Shown here: positions 52,381 to 60,183 of the stretch, one piece after another
How the letters are laid out: the number at the start of each line of letters is the position of its first letter
Numbering within the stretch: the stretch's first letter is position 1
From: JAXLRU01 sp046330935
GTDB taxonomy: Bacteria; Actinomycetota; Actinomycetes; Actinomycetales; Kineosporiaceae
Length of the DNA: 64,000 nucleotides
NCBI GenBank assembly: GCA_046330935.1
Contig: JAXLRU010000005.1
Span: forward strand, 124,001 to 188,000
Direction of reading: 5' to 3'
Notes under the pieces: model-generated
The model's input: only the letters and a program-made list of their open reading frames with translations
What the model was told of the DNA's origin: nothing
Database searches by the model: none
Position numbers and translations under genes: made by a program

Positions 52381-52453
52381 GGGCCTGTAGCTCAGTTGGT
52401 AGAGCACCGCGCTTACACCGCGGCTGTCGTCGGTTCGAGTCCGGCCGGGCCCA
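52381..52453 (+). tRNA. tRNA-Val (TAC)
   Basis: Cloverleaf of 73 bases beginning five bases after the ahpE stop codon: acceptor GGGCCTG / CGGGCCC, D stem GCTC/GAGC, anticodon stem CCGCG/CGCGG with loop CTTACAC (anticodon TAC), T arm GTCGG-TTCGAGT-CCGGC, discriminator A. The CCA end is not encoded. Confidence 0.95.
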
Positions 52454-52574
52454 CTGCCGCCTCACCGCGCCGCGTCGGCGCGGCCTGACGGCGACGTCCC
52501 TCCCCTCACGTGCCGCAGTTGTGGCCCGGGCCAGGCCCGGACCACCCCTGCGGCGCGTCGGTACCTCCCCAGGA

Positions 52575-54782
52575 TCAGCGCAGGGTGCAGCTCAGCCGCG
52601 AGGGTGAGGCCGCGCCGGCCACGACGACCGGAACCGCCGCCGACGCGCCTGCCGCGATCGGCGTCGTCGCGGTCAGCGTCACGCCCGGAGCCGCCGTCAC
52701 CGCCAGGGTGCCCGCCTGCGTCACGTCGGTGCCCTCGGGCATCCCGACCGACCAGCCCGTCGCTGCCGCCGTTGCCGTGAGGGTGAGGACGCCCGCCGAA
52801 CCGGAGCCCCACGCCGAGGTGAGGCGGTAGGTCACGGTGCAGCCGGGCCCCTCCCCGACGACGAGGGCGGCAGCGGGAGCCAGGGCCCGCGGGCGGGTGG
52901 TCTTCTTCTTCGTGGTCTTCTTCTTCGTGGTCTTCTTCTTGGTCGTCTTCTTCTTCGTGGTCTTCTTGGTGGGCTTCTTCGTGGTGCCGGGCTTGCTGGT
53001 GACCGGCTTCGAGGTGACCGGCTTCGTCGTCACGGGGGGAGTCGTGCCCGGCGCCGACGTCGTCGGCTTGGGGGAGGTGCCCGGCGTCGTCTGCGTGGGG
53101 GTGGGGGTGGTGGCCCCGCCCCAGCCGGCCGCGGAGTCGAGCCAGGAGGCCCGGGCGTGCATCCAGGTGGACAGCGCCGAGACCTGCCCCTGCCAGGTGG
53201 GTTCCGTGGACGTCTGGAAGAAGCCGATCGTGGCCTGGGACAGGTTGGGCCACTGCGTGAAGTTGCGCCCCGCCGCGTTCACCAGCGGAGCCGTCAGCGC
53301 CGCGACCTTCGCGTCGAGCGCGGCATCGGACAGCACGCCGCGGCGCAGCTCCTGCCAGCGCGCCCGCACCTGGTTGGCAAAGGCGGGGTCGGCCATCAGC
53401 AGCGGGATCCAGTCGGTGGCCATGGGGGTGCGCTGGGAGATCTGCTGGTACTGCCAGCCCGAGGTCTGGTTGTTGCCGAAGAACCCGCCGACGCCGAAGG
53501 TCAGGTCGTAGTCCCAGCCCGGCCCGGAGGTGAGCAGGCCGCCGCGGTCCTTGGAGAAGTAGGCGCTGCGGACGTAGGCGTCCATGTCGCGGCTGAGCTC
53601 GTTGAGGACGACCGTGTCGACGAAGGAGCCCACATCGATGAACGCGCGGTACCCGGTGGCGGGGTCGCCGATGTCGGGCTGGTGCAGCCGGGCGTGGAAC
53701 CGGGTGAGGTAGTCCCGGATGTAGGCGAGCTGCTCGGGTGCCGCGTCGTCGGGGTCGGCCAGCTCGACGTAGGTGAAGCAGGGGGAGACCCCGGAGCAGG
53801 TGATCAGCGTGCCGTCGGCCGCCATCCACTCGACCTTCACGATGTAGCCGCCCTCGACGTCGGGGGCCTGCAGGTCGGTCGACTTGAGCTTCTTGAGGTT
53901 CAGCCGGTCCTTCTGGTTCTTGATCGTCTCCATCATCATGTAGACGCCCCGGTAGTCCTCGGGTCCGACCGTCCCGTCGGCCACGTTGAGGTACAGCTCC
54001 ACGAACCGGTAGCGCGGGGCGTAGCGGCCCATGTCCCGGGCGAGGTCGAACATCAGGGCGTTGCGGATGAGCGACTTGTCGGTGAAGGGCCCGCGCAGCA
54101 CCCAGTCGGACTCGGCCGGCATCCCGAGGACGGGCAGGTCGACGTCGTCGTCGAGGTTGTCCCGCAGCTCGACCTTGTACTGCGCCTTGTCGAACGTGGC
54201 CGAGGACTGCCCCCGCAGGTGGAAGCCGACGCGCGAGGTGAGGGTCGGGCGCCCCGACGGCGTCACCGTGCCGGTGCCCTCGAACGTCATCAGGGCGGCG
54301 TCCAGGTAGGGGTCCTTCGCCGGTTTGCCCTTGCCGAAGTCGTCGAGGACCACGACCGGCAGGTCGTGCTGCTGCGTGACGGCCTGCTTGAGGTAGAACG
54401 CCGAGGACGGGGCGCCCACCGGCGTGGACCCCGAGAACGCCTGGGCGCGCAGGCGGGTGCTCGTCGTCACGGTCAGGGCGCCCGACGCGGCCGGCGAGGA
54501 GGCCGAGGGCAGGCTCCCGTCGGTGGTGTAGCGGACGCTCGCCCCGGCCTGGGTCGTCGTCAGCGAGACCTGCAGGGACCCCGAGAACGTCTGACTCGGC
54601 ACCGAGAACGCGACGTCCCCGAGCATCGGGTCGGTCTCGGCCGCCTTCGCGGGCGACACGCGCTGCGCGGTGGCGGCGGCTCCACCCGTTGCCTCGGCGG
54701 GGACGAGCACCGTGGCCGACAGCGGCAGGGCGAGCGCGAGACCGACCGCGAGGAGGGCGGGACGCGTGCGGCGCAGGGACAT
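52575..54782 (-). CDS. Secreted CotH kinase with basic Lys/Thr tail and CBM2-like domain (copy 1)
   Basis: Exported protein of 735 residues. Signal peptide about 1-30; residues 52-132 are a chitobiase C-terminal/Fn3-like module (ASVRYTTDGSLPSASSPAAS). The CotH kinase domain is about 138-550: RVGFHLRGQSSATFDKAQYK, DKSLIRNALMFDLARDMG, YRGVYMMMETIKNQKDRL, GGYIVKVE, and the metal-binding WDYDL (423-427). A Cys pair (329, 335) may form a disulfide. Then a Pro/Thr linker (558-600), KKTTK repeats (601-630) and a CBM2-like domain (647-735, Cys648 to Cys732). ATG 54782 follows AAAGGACC. CotH proteins phosphorylate Ser in basic repeats of spore-coat proteins; the target here is unknown. Last gene of the DUF4956-VTC-CotH-CotH operon. 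Confidence 0.9.
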   Translation of the reverse strand: MSLRRTRPALLAVGLALALPLSATVLVPAEATGGAAATAQRVSPAKAAETDPMLGDVAFSVPSQTFSGSLQVSLTTTQAGASVRYTTDGSLPSASSPAASGALTVTTSTRLRAQAFSGSTPVGAPSSAFYLKQAVTQQHDLPVVVLDDFGKGKPAKDPYLDAALMTFEGTGTVTPSGRPTLTSRVGFHLRGQSSATFDKAQYKVELRDNLDDDVDLPVLGMPAESDWVLRGPFTDKSLIRNALMFDLARDMGRYAPRYRFVELYLNVADGTVGPEDYRGVYMMMETIKNQKDRLNLKKLKSTDLQAPDVEGGYIVKVEWMAADGTLITCSGVSPCFTYVELADPDDAAPEQLAYIRDYLTRFHARLHQPDIGDPATGYRAFIDVGSFVDTVVLNELSRDMDAYVRSAYFSKDRGGLLTSGPGWDYDLTFGVGGFFGNNQTSGWQYQQISQRTPMATDWIPLLMADPAFANQVRARWQELRRGVLSDAALDAKVAALTAPLVNAAGRNFTQWPNLSQATIGFFQTSTEPTWQGQVSALSTWMHARASWLDSAAGWGGATTPTPTQTTPGTSPKPTTSAPGTTPPVTTKPVTSKPVTSKPGTTKKPTKKTTKKKTTKKKTTKKKTTKKKTTRPRALAPAAALVVGEGPGCTVTYRLTSAWGSGSAGVLTLTATAAATGWSVGMPEGTDVTQAGTLAVTAAPGVTLTATTPIAAGASAAVPVVVAGAASPSRLSCTLR
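52896..52970 (-). repeat. 15-bp minisatellite encoding KTTKK units in CotH copy 1
   Basis: Five tandem 15-base units (plus-strand form CGTGGTCTTCTTCTT, two exact copies at 52911-52940 and near-copies on both sides) encode KKTTK pentapeptides, residues 605-629. Such exact short repeats can change number by replication slippage. Confidence 0.9.
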
Positions 54783-54872
54783 CGGAGGTCCTTTCCGGCG
54801 GCCCCGTCGCCGCCATCGGCGAGGGAGCGCGCTCATGCAGGGGAGCGGAGGGATCGCCGTGGTGCTCGCCGG

Positions 54873-57080
54873 TCAGTTCAGGCGGCACCCGATGCCGTCG
54901 GGCGGGCCGGGCTCACCCGAGACGAGCGAGATCGTGACGCTGTCGCCGGCCGCGAGTCCGGGGCCGGCCGCGGGTGACCTCAACGTCAGCGCCGGGGTCC
55001 GGGCCACGTCCGCCCCCGACACCTGGGTGACGTCGCTGCCATCGGGGAGGACGACGGCCCACCCCGACGCGGGCGCGTCGGCGGTCAGCGTCACCAGGGC
55101 CTGGGAGCCCGACGGCCACGCCGACACCAGGCGGTAGCTCACGGTGCACCCGGGTCCGCTCCCGAGCAGGCTCGCGGGGACCGCCGCCGCCCGGGTGGTC
55201 TTCTTGCGGGTCGTCTTCCTCGTGGTGGTCTTCTTGCGCGTCGACTTCTTCCGGGTGGTCTTCTTCTTGCTGGTCGACTTCCTGGTCGTGGGCTTCTTCG
55301 AGGTGACCGGCTTGGTCGTCGTCGGCGGCGTGCTCGTGGGGGGCTTCGTGGTCGTGCCCGGGGTGGTCCGGGTCGGCGTCGGCGTGGTGGCCCCGCCCCA
55401 GCCGGCCGTGGAGTCCAGCCAGGCGGCGCGCTGGTGCATCCAGGTCTTCATGACGCCGACCTGGCCCTGCCACGTCGGCTCCGTCGACGTCTTGAAGCGG
55501 TAGATGCCGAGGACGGGCGTCGTGAGGTAGTCCCAGCGCTGGAAGTTGCGTCCCGCGGCGTTCGCCAGCGGCGCGGTGATCGAGGCCACCTTCGCGTCCA
55601 GCGCGGCGTCCGACAGCGGGCCGCGGCGCAGTTCCTGCCAGCGTGCCCGCACCTGGTTGGCGAAGGCGGGGTCGGCCATGAGCACCGGGAACCAGTCGGC
55701 GGCGACAGGCTGGTGCGCGGCGACCTGGTCGTACTGCCAGCCGGAGATCTGGTCGTTGCTGTAGGTCCCGCCGGTGGAGAACGTGAGGTCCCAGTCCCAG
55801 CCGGGCCCGGACGTGATCAGGCCGCCGCGGTCCTTGGAGAAGTAGGCGCTGCGGACGTAGGCGTCCTGGTTGCGGCTGAATTCCTCGAGGATCACCGTGT
55901 CGACGAAGGAGCCGACGTCGATCCACGAGGGGTAGCCGTTGGTCGGGTCGGCGATGTTCGTCCCGTGCAGGCGCGCGTGGAACCGCGAGAGATGGTCGCT
56001 GATCCAGGCGAGCTGGGCCGGGACGGCGTCATCGGGGTCGTACAGCTCGACGTCGTTGAAGCAGGGCGTGGTCCCGGTGCAGCTGATGATCGGCTGTTCC
56101 GCCGCCCGCCACTCGACCTTGAAGATGTACCCGCCCTCGATCGCCGGGGCGGTGACGTCGTCCTCCTTCAGCTTCTTCAGGTCGAGTCGGTCCTTCTGGT
56201 TCTTGATCGTCTCCATCATCATGTAGACGCCCACGTAGTCCTCGGGCCCGACCACGCCGTCCCCGGTGTTCAGGTACAGCTCGACGAACCGGTACCGCGG
56301 CGCGTACCGGCCCAGGTCCCGGGCCAGGTCGAACATGAGGGCGTTGCGCACCAGCGACTTGTCGGCGTAGGGGCCGCGCAGCACCCAGTCGGATTCGGCG
56401 GGCATCCCGAGCACGGGCAGGTCGACGTCGTCGTCGGCGTTGTCGCGCAGCTCGAGGCGGTACTGGGGCTTGTCGAACATCGACGAGGACTGCCCGCGCA
56501 GCTTGAACCCCGCTCGCGTGGTGAGGGTGGGCACCCCCGAGGGCGTCACGGTGCCCGCACCTTCGAAGACCATCAGCGCGGCGTCGACGTAGGACTGCTT
56601 GGTCGGCTTGCCCTTGCCGAAGTCGTCCATCACGACCACCGGCAGGTCGTGCTGCTGGGTCACGGCCTGGCGCAGGTAGAACGCCGAGGACGGCGCACCG
56701 GCTGCCGTGCTGCCCGCAAAGGCCTGCGCCCGCAGGCGGGTCGTGGCCGTGAGGGTGAGCGCGCCGGTGGCGGCGGGCGAGGACGCCGTGGGGGCGCTCC
56801 CGTCGGTCGTGTACCGGACGGTGGCTCCCGCCTGCGTCGTCGAGAGGGTCACCTGCAGCGAGCCGGTGAACGTCTGGCTCGGCACGGAGAAGGCGACGTC
56901 CCCCAGCATCGGGTCTTCCTCGGCCTCCTTGGCGGGCGACGCCTGGCCGTCGGGGGCGGTCACGGCCGCGCGAGCGTTACCGCCGACGGCCTCGGCGGGG
57001 ACCAGGACGACCGCGGACAGGGGCAGCGCCAGTGCGAGGCCGACCGCGAGGAGGGCAGGGCGGGTGCGGCGCAGCGACAT
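54873..57080 (-). CDS. Secreted CotH kinase with basic Lys/Arg/Thr tail and CBM2-like domain (copy 2)
   Basis: Same architecture and exactly the same length (735 residues) as copy 1: near-identical signal peptide (MSLRRTRPALLAVGL), chitobiase-like module (about 56-136), CotH domain (142-555) with KLRGQSSSMFDKPQYRL, DKSLVRNALMFDLARDLG, VGVYMMMETIKNQ and WDWDL (428-432), Pro/Thr linker, then a tract mixing Lys, Arg, Ser and Thr (595-630) and a CBM2-like end (644-735, Cys645 to Cys732). The third CBM2 Trp position is lost, as in copy 1. A 49-base stretch is identical between the copies. ATG 57080 follows AAAGGA. It precedes copy 1 by 90 bases and follows the VTC gene by 102 bases. Confidence 0.9.
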   Translation of the reverse strand: MSLRRTRPALLAVGLALALPLSAVVLVPAEAVGGNARAAVTAPDGQASPAKEAEEDPMLGDVAFSVPSQTFTGSLQVTLSTTQAGATVRYTTDGSAPTASSPAATGALTLTATTRLRAQAFAGSTAAGAPSSAFYLRQAVTQQHDLPVVVMDDFGKGKPTKQSYVDAALMVFEGAGTVTPSGVPTLTTRAGFKLRGQSSSMFDKPQYRLELRDNADDDVDLPVLGMPAESDWVLRGPYADKSLVRNALMFDLARDLGRYAPRYRFVELYLNTGDGVVGPEDYVGVYMMMETIKNQKDRLDLKKLKEDDVTAPAIEGGYIFKVEWRAAEQPIISCTGTTPCFNDVELYDPDDAVPAQLAWISDHLSRFHARLHGTNIADPTNGYPSWIDVGSFVDTVILEEFSRNQDAYVRSAYFSKDRGGLITSGPGWDWDLTFSTGGTYSNDQISGWQYDQVAAHQPVAADWFPVLMADPAFANQVRARWQELRRGPLSDAALDAKVASITAPLANAAGRNFQRWDYLTTPVLGIYRFKTSTEPTWQGQVGVMKTWMHQRAAWLDSTAGWGGATTPTPTRTTPGTTTKPPTSTPPTTTKPVTSKKPTTRKSTSKKKTTRKKSTRKKTTTRKTTRKKTTRAAAVPASLLGSGPGCTVSYRLVSAWPSGSQALVTLTADAPASGWAVVLPDGSDVTQVSGADVARTPALTLRSPAAGPGLAAGDSVTISLVSGEPGPPDGIGCRLN
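55191..55298 (-). repeat. Basic Lys/Arg/Thr/Ser tract in CotH copy 2
   Basis: Codons for residues 595-630, made of KKKTTR, KKSTRKKTT and RKTTRKKTT-like units. It is less regular at DNA level than the KTTKK tract of copy 1, and includes arginine codons. Confidence 0.8.
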
Positions 57081-57182
57081 GGGTGTGTCCTTTCCGGCGG
57101 CTTCGCTGCCGTCGGGTCGCAGGGTGCTCGGGCGGGGCGGGAGGACCTCGGGTGGGGCGGGCAAGGAGCTTGGATCGACGCC

Positions 57183-57977
57183 TCAGGGGATGGCGAAGTG
57201 ACGCCGCAGGGTCCGGCGCCAGGGGGCGTTCGGCAGGTCGGGACGCAGCGCCGCCAGGCCGGTGGCGTACTTGGAGATGCGGGTCGGCCGCACCCCGTGG
57301 GCCCACAGCAGCCGGTCGACGGGGGAGGCGCCGCCCGCGGACTTGGTCTCCACCACGGCGAGGAACGGCGCCCTCGCGGTGCCGGCGCTGCACCGCCACG
57401 TCAGGTCGGTGTCGACGGTGAGGCGGCTGTCGCACTCCTCGACGAGGAGCGTGGTGCGCCGGTAGGTGCCGAACATGACCGGCTGCAGGCTGGCGGCGCA
57501 GGGGCAGATGCCGTGGTCGGCCAGCGTGCCGTCGACGAAGTCGTGCGCCCCCTCCAGCATGTAGCGGTCGGTCAGGGGGTGCGGTTGGCGGGTCTTGACC
57601 GTGGCGCCCCGGGGGCCGCGGGTCTTGACCTCCAGCCAGCACTGGCCGGCGTCGAGGTAGCTGCGCGTGCGGACCTTGAACCGGCGGCGACGACGGGTGG
57701 CCGCCAGGCGGTACCCGAGGAAGTCCTCCGTGTCGAAGTACACCGATTCGTACGTGAAGGACCGCAAAGCGTCGATCTGCAGGACGCGCAGGTCGAGCTT
57801 CGCGCCCGACAGGACGGCGGCGGCCTGGTCGACGGTCAGGACGTACTTGCGGTCGATCCGGGTCTGCAGGGCCGCCCGCTCGTTGAGCTGGTCGAGGCCG
57901 ACCGCGGGCAGTCCCGCGGCCCAGTCGGCGAGGGTCAGGCCCCAGACCGGGGCGATGGACGTCGTGATCGTGCTCAC
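57183..57977 (-). CDS. VTC-domain polyphosphate polymerase
   Basis: Cytosolic protein of 264 residues with the triphosphate-tunnel fold of yeast Vtc4, which builds polyphosphate from ATP. The tunnel residues are in place: RIDRKYVL (40-47), YFDTEDFLGYR (80-90), basic strand RRRRFKVRTRSY (96-107), WLEVKTR (114-120), late Glu-x-Lys in VVETKS (208-213) and SKYATGL (235-241). There is no SPX domain and no membrane helix, so activity and export would depend on a partner, presumably the DUF4956 protein whose stop overlaps this GTG start by four bases. Activity is inferred from family only. Confidence 0.9.
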   Translation of the reverse strand: MSTITTSIAPVWGLTLADWAAGLPAVGLDQLNERAALQTRIDRKYVLTVDQAAAVLSGAKLDLRVLQIDALRSFTYESVYFDTEDFLGYRLAATRRRRRFKVRTRSYLDAGQCWLEVKTRGPRGATVKTRQPHPLTDRYMLEGAHDFVDGTLADHGICPCAASLQPVMFGTYRRTTLLVEECDSRLTVDTDLTWRCSAGTARAPFLAVVETKSAGGASPVDRLLWAHGVRPTRISKYATGLAALRPDLPNAPWRRTLRRHFAIP

Positions 57978-58576
57978 CGGCGGGCCCCCTCACGGAGGTT
58001 CACGTCGCGGGTGAGAGAGGGCAGCCCCGCCGGGGCGGCCGAGTACAGGACGTCCACCACGGTGGTGTCGTTGACGAGGTCGAGGCGCTGGACGCTGGCC
58101 CGGTGCACGGTGCCGCCGAGCAGTTGCTCGAGCGTCGCCTGCAGGGTCTCGGGGGCGGCGACGGCCTGGTCGAGGATGACGACCTGGCGGCGGTACCCCG
58201 CACCCCAGCGGGGGTGGTCGCCGATGTAGAGCACGAGCAGGAGCAGCGCCATGAGCGAGGCGGGTACCCAGGGCTGGGCGGCGCCGAGGGCCCCGATGAC
58301 GCCGAGGGCGAGGGCCGCGAAGTAGTAGGCGACCTCGTGGTGGTCGAGTTCGGTGGAGCGCAGCCGGATGATCGACAGCACGCCGAGGAGGCCGAGGCCG
58401 AGCCCGAAGCCGGCCGAGGAACTCACCGAGCTGAGCGACGTGGTGACCGCCAGGACGCCGCAGTTGACGCCGAGGAATGCGAGGACGAGATCGCGCCGAC
58501 GATGGCGGGGAAGATAGATCCCGAAAACGAGGACGAGGACGGCCACGACGTCCAGGGCGAACAGGACCGCTTGCAC
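57974..58576 (-). CDS. DUF4956 membrane protein
   Basis: Protein of 200 residues with four or five N-terminal hydrophobic helices (about 3-22, 28-48, 57-72, 84-99, 105-119) and a soluble C-terminal domain of 80 residues (VVILDQAVAAPETLQATLEQ, then VQRLDLVNDTTVVDVLYSA). The loop FGLGLGLLGVLSIIRLRSTE is the DUF4956 signature. These proteins are typically encoded next to VTC-domain genes, where they may provide the membrane part of a polymerase/export complex, analogous to Vtc1 in yeast; this is inference. The GTG start at 58576 has GGAGG upstream. First gene of the four-gene operon. Confidence 0.88.
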   Translation of the reverse strand: MQAVLFALDVVAVLVLVFGIYLPRHRRRDLVLAFLGVNCGVLAVTTSLSSVSSSAGFGLGLGLLGVLSIIRLRSTELDHHEVAYYFAALALGVIGALGAAQPWVPASLMALLLLVLYIGDHPRWGAGYRRQVVILDQAVAAPETLQATLEQLLGGTVHRASVQRLDLVNDTTVVDVLYSAAPAGLPSLTRDVNLREGARR

Positions 58577-58946
58577 GGGACACCTCCGAGGGACTGCCTG
58601 GCCGTGGATGGAAGTTAACGCGGGGTGACGTCACTCTTAACGTTGGGCGGGCGGCAGTGAAACGGGGTGACGGAGCAGTGTCAAGGGGCACGTTGTCACC
58701 ACTGAACCGATCTCAGAAACGCACATGCTTTTCGGGGGGTCGTTCGATCGGGGAGAGCTGCGGTGGCTTTCGGCTAATCGGTTCAGTGACAGGAATTCAC
58801 GTCGAACCGCTTCCGGGCGCCGCGATCCGGCGCGCGCGGGTTCCCGGGAAGCCGTGACGGGGCGCCGACGGACGGCGACGCGCGGTCGGCGACCAATCGG
58901 CGTGGAGCGAAGACGGCAACCGCCTGTGCCCGCTAGGGTGCGCCCC
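58577..58946. promoter_or_regulatory. Divergent promoter region with long inverted repeat, upstream of the CotH operon
   Basis: 370 bases between DUF4956 (minus) and the Nif3-like gene (plus), less GC-rich than the rest. It holds CACTGAACCGAT (58700-58711) and its exact inverse ATCGGTTCAGTG (58777-58788), 65 bases apart, each with a flanking TGTCAC-like extension. It also has two direct TTAACG hexamers (58615-58620, 58637-58642) around the palindrome GTGACGTCAC (58625-58634), close to the DUF4956 start. On the other side a TAGGGT -10-like box (58934-58939) precedes the Nif3-like gene. Likely sites for two different regulators. Confidence 0.65.
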
Positions 58947-60125
58947 GTGACCACCGATGTGACAGTTCCCACCCTGGCCGACGTCGTCCGGGTGCTGGAA
59001 GGGCTGTACGACCCCGCCTGGGCGCGCGACTGGGACGCCGTGGGCCTGGTCTGCGGCGACCCGTCCGCTCCCGTGCGCCGGGTCCTGCTGGCCGTGGACC
59101 CCTCGCCCGCCGTCGTCGAGGAGGCGCTCGCCCTGCAGGCGGGCCTCCTGCTCACCCACCACCCCCTGCTGCTGCGGCCCGTGCACGGGGTGGCGGCGAC
59201 CACGTCCAAGGGCCGACGCGTGCACCAGCTGATCAAGGCGGGCTGCGCGCTCTACACGGCGCACACCAACGCCGACGTCGCCGCGCCCGGGGTGTCCGAC
59301 GCCCTCGCGCGCGTGCTGGGACTGACCGACCTCGTGCCCCTGTCCGGGGACCCGAGCGACCCGGTCGACAAGATCGTCACCTTCGCGCCCGAGGTCGCCG
59401 CCGAGCAGATCGTCGACGCCCTCACGGCGGCGGGGGCGGGCGACATCGGTGCCTACCACCGGTGTGCTTTCGTCGGATCCGGGTCGGGCACGTTCGAACC
59501 CGGCCCTGAGGCCTCGCCCGTGCCGGGGGAGCGCGGCAAGCGCGAGACGCTGCCCGAGGTGCGCATCGAGATGGTCTTCCCGCGCCACCGCCGCACCGAG
59601 CTGGTCGCCGCCCTCTACCAGGCGCACCCCTACGAGCAGCCCGCCTTCGACGTCTACCAGCTCGCCTCGTGGTCGGGGCCGCGCGGCACGGGCAGGGTGG
59701 GGCGCCTGTCCCAGCCCACCACCGTCCGCGACTTCGCCATGCTCGTGGCCGAGGCGCTGCCCAGCACCACGCAGGGGGTGCGGATCGCGGGCGACCCGAA
59801 CGCGACGGTCAGCCGCGTCGCCGTCTGCGGCGGGGCGGGGGACTCCCTGCTCGCGGCGGCCCGCGCGGCCGACGTCGACGTCTACGTCACCGCCGACCTG
59901 CGCCACCACCCTGCGCTGGAGCTGCGCGAGGAGGCCGGCGACGGCGGCCCGCACCTCATCGACGTCGCCCACTGGGCCAGCGAGTGGCCGTGGCTGGCGG
60001 GGGTGTCCAACCGGCTCGCGGGCATCCTGGAGGACGCCGGGACGCCGGTGGAGGTGCACGTGTCCACGCGGTGCACCGACCCGTGGACCTTCCGCGTCCC
60101 GAGCCCGGGCGGGGTCGTAAGGTGA
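58947..60125 (+). CDS. Nif3-like dinuclear metal center protein
   Basis: Protein of 392 residues of the Nif3/YqfO family (GTP cyclohydrolase 1 type 2-like), of unknown physiological activity. Metal-ligand motifs are present: LLLTHHPLLLRP (near residue 75), AHTNADVAAPG (near 110), and the C-terminal TADLRHHPALE and LIDVAHWASEWPWL. The central insertion (about 140-250) holds the PII-like module with HPYEQPAFDVY. TAGGGT at 58934-58939 lies seven bases before GTG 58947, suggesting leaderless transcription; GTG 58959 is an alternative. A C4 zinc-ribbon protein gene follows, a conserved order. Confidence 0.92.
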   Translation: MTTDVTVPTLADVVRVLEGLYDPAWARDWDAVGLVCGDPSAPVRRVLLAVDPSPAVVEEALALQAGLLLTHHPLLLRPVHGVAATTSKGRRVHQLIKAGCALYTAHTNADVAAPGVSDALARVLGLTDLVPLSGDPSDPVDKIVTFAPEVAAEQIVDALTAAGAGDIGAYHRCAFVGSGSGTFEPGPEASPVPGERGKRETLPEVRIEMVFPRHRRTELVAALYQAHPYEQPAFDVYQLASWSGPRGTGRVGRLSQPTTVRDFAMLVAEALPSTTQGVRIAGDPNATVSRVAVCGGAGDSLLAAARAADVDVYVTADLRHHPALELREEAGDGGPHLIDVAHWASEWPWLAGVSNRLAGILEDAGTPVEVHVSTRCTDPWTFRVPSPGGVVR

Positions 60126-60183
60126 CGGACACCCCGCCGGGCTTCCGGCGGGGACCGCACGCAACGACCCGGGAGGCCCGGCC

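Noticed and set aside
52896..52970. CRISPR-like tandem repeat
   Set aside because: Units are 15 bases without spacers and encode the KTTKK tail in frame; it is a protein-coding minisatellite.
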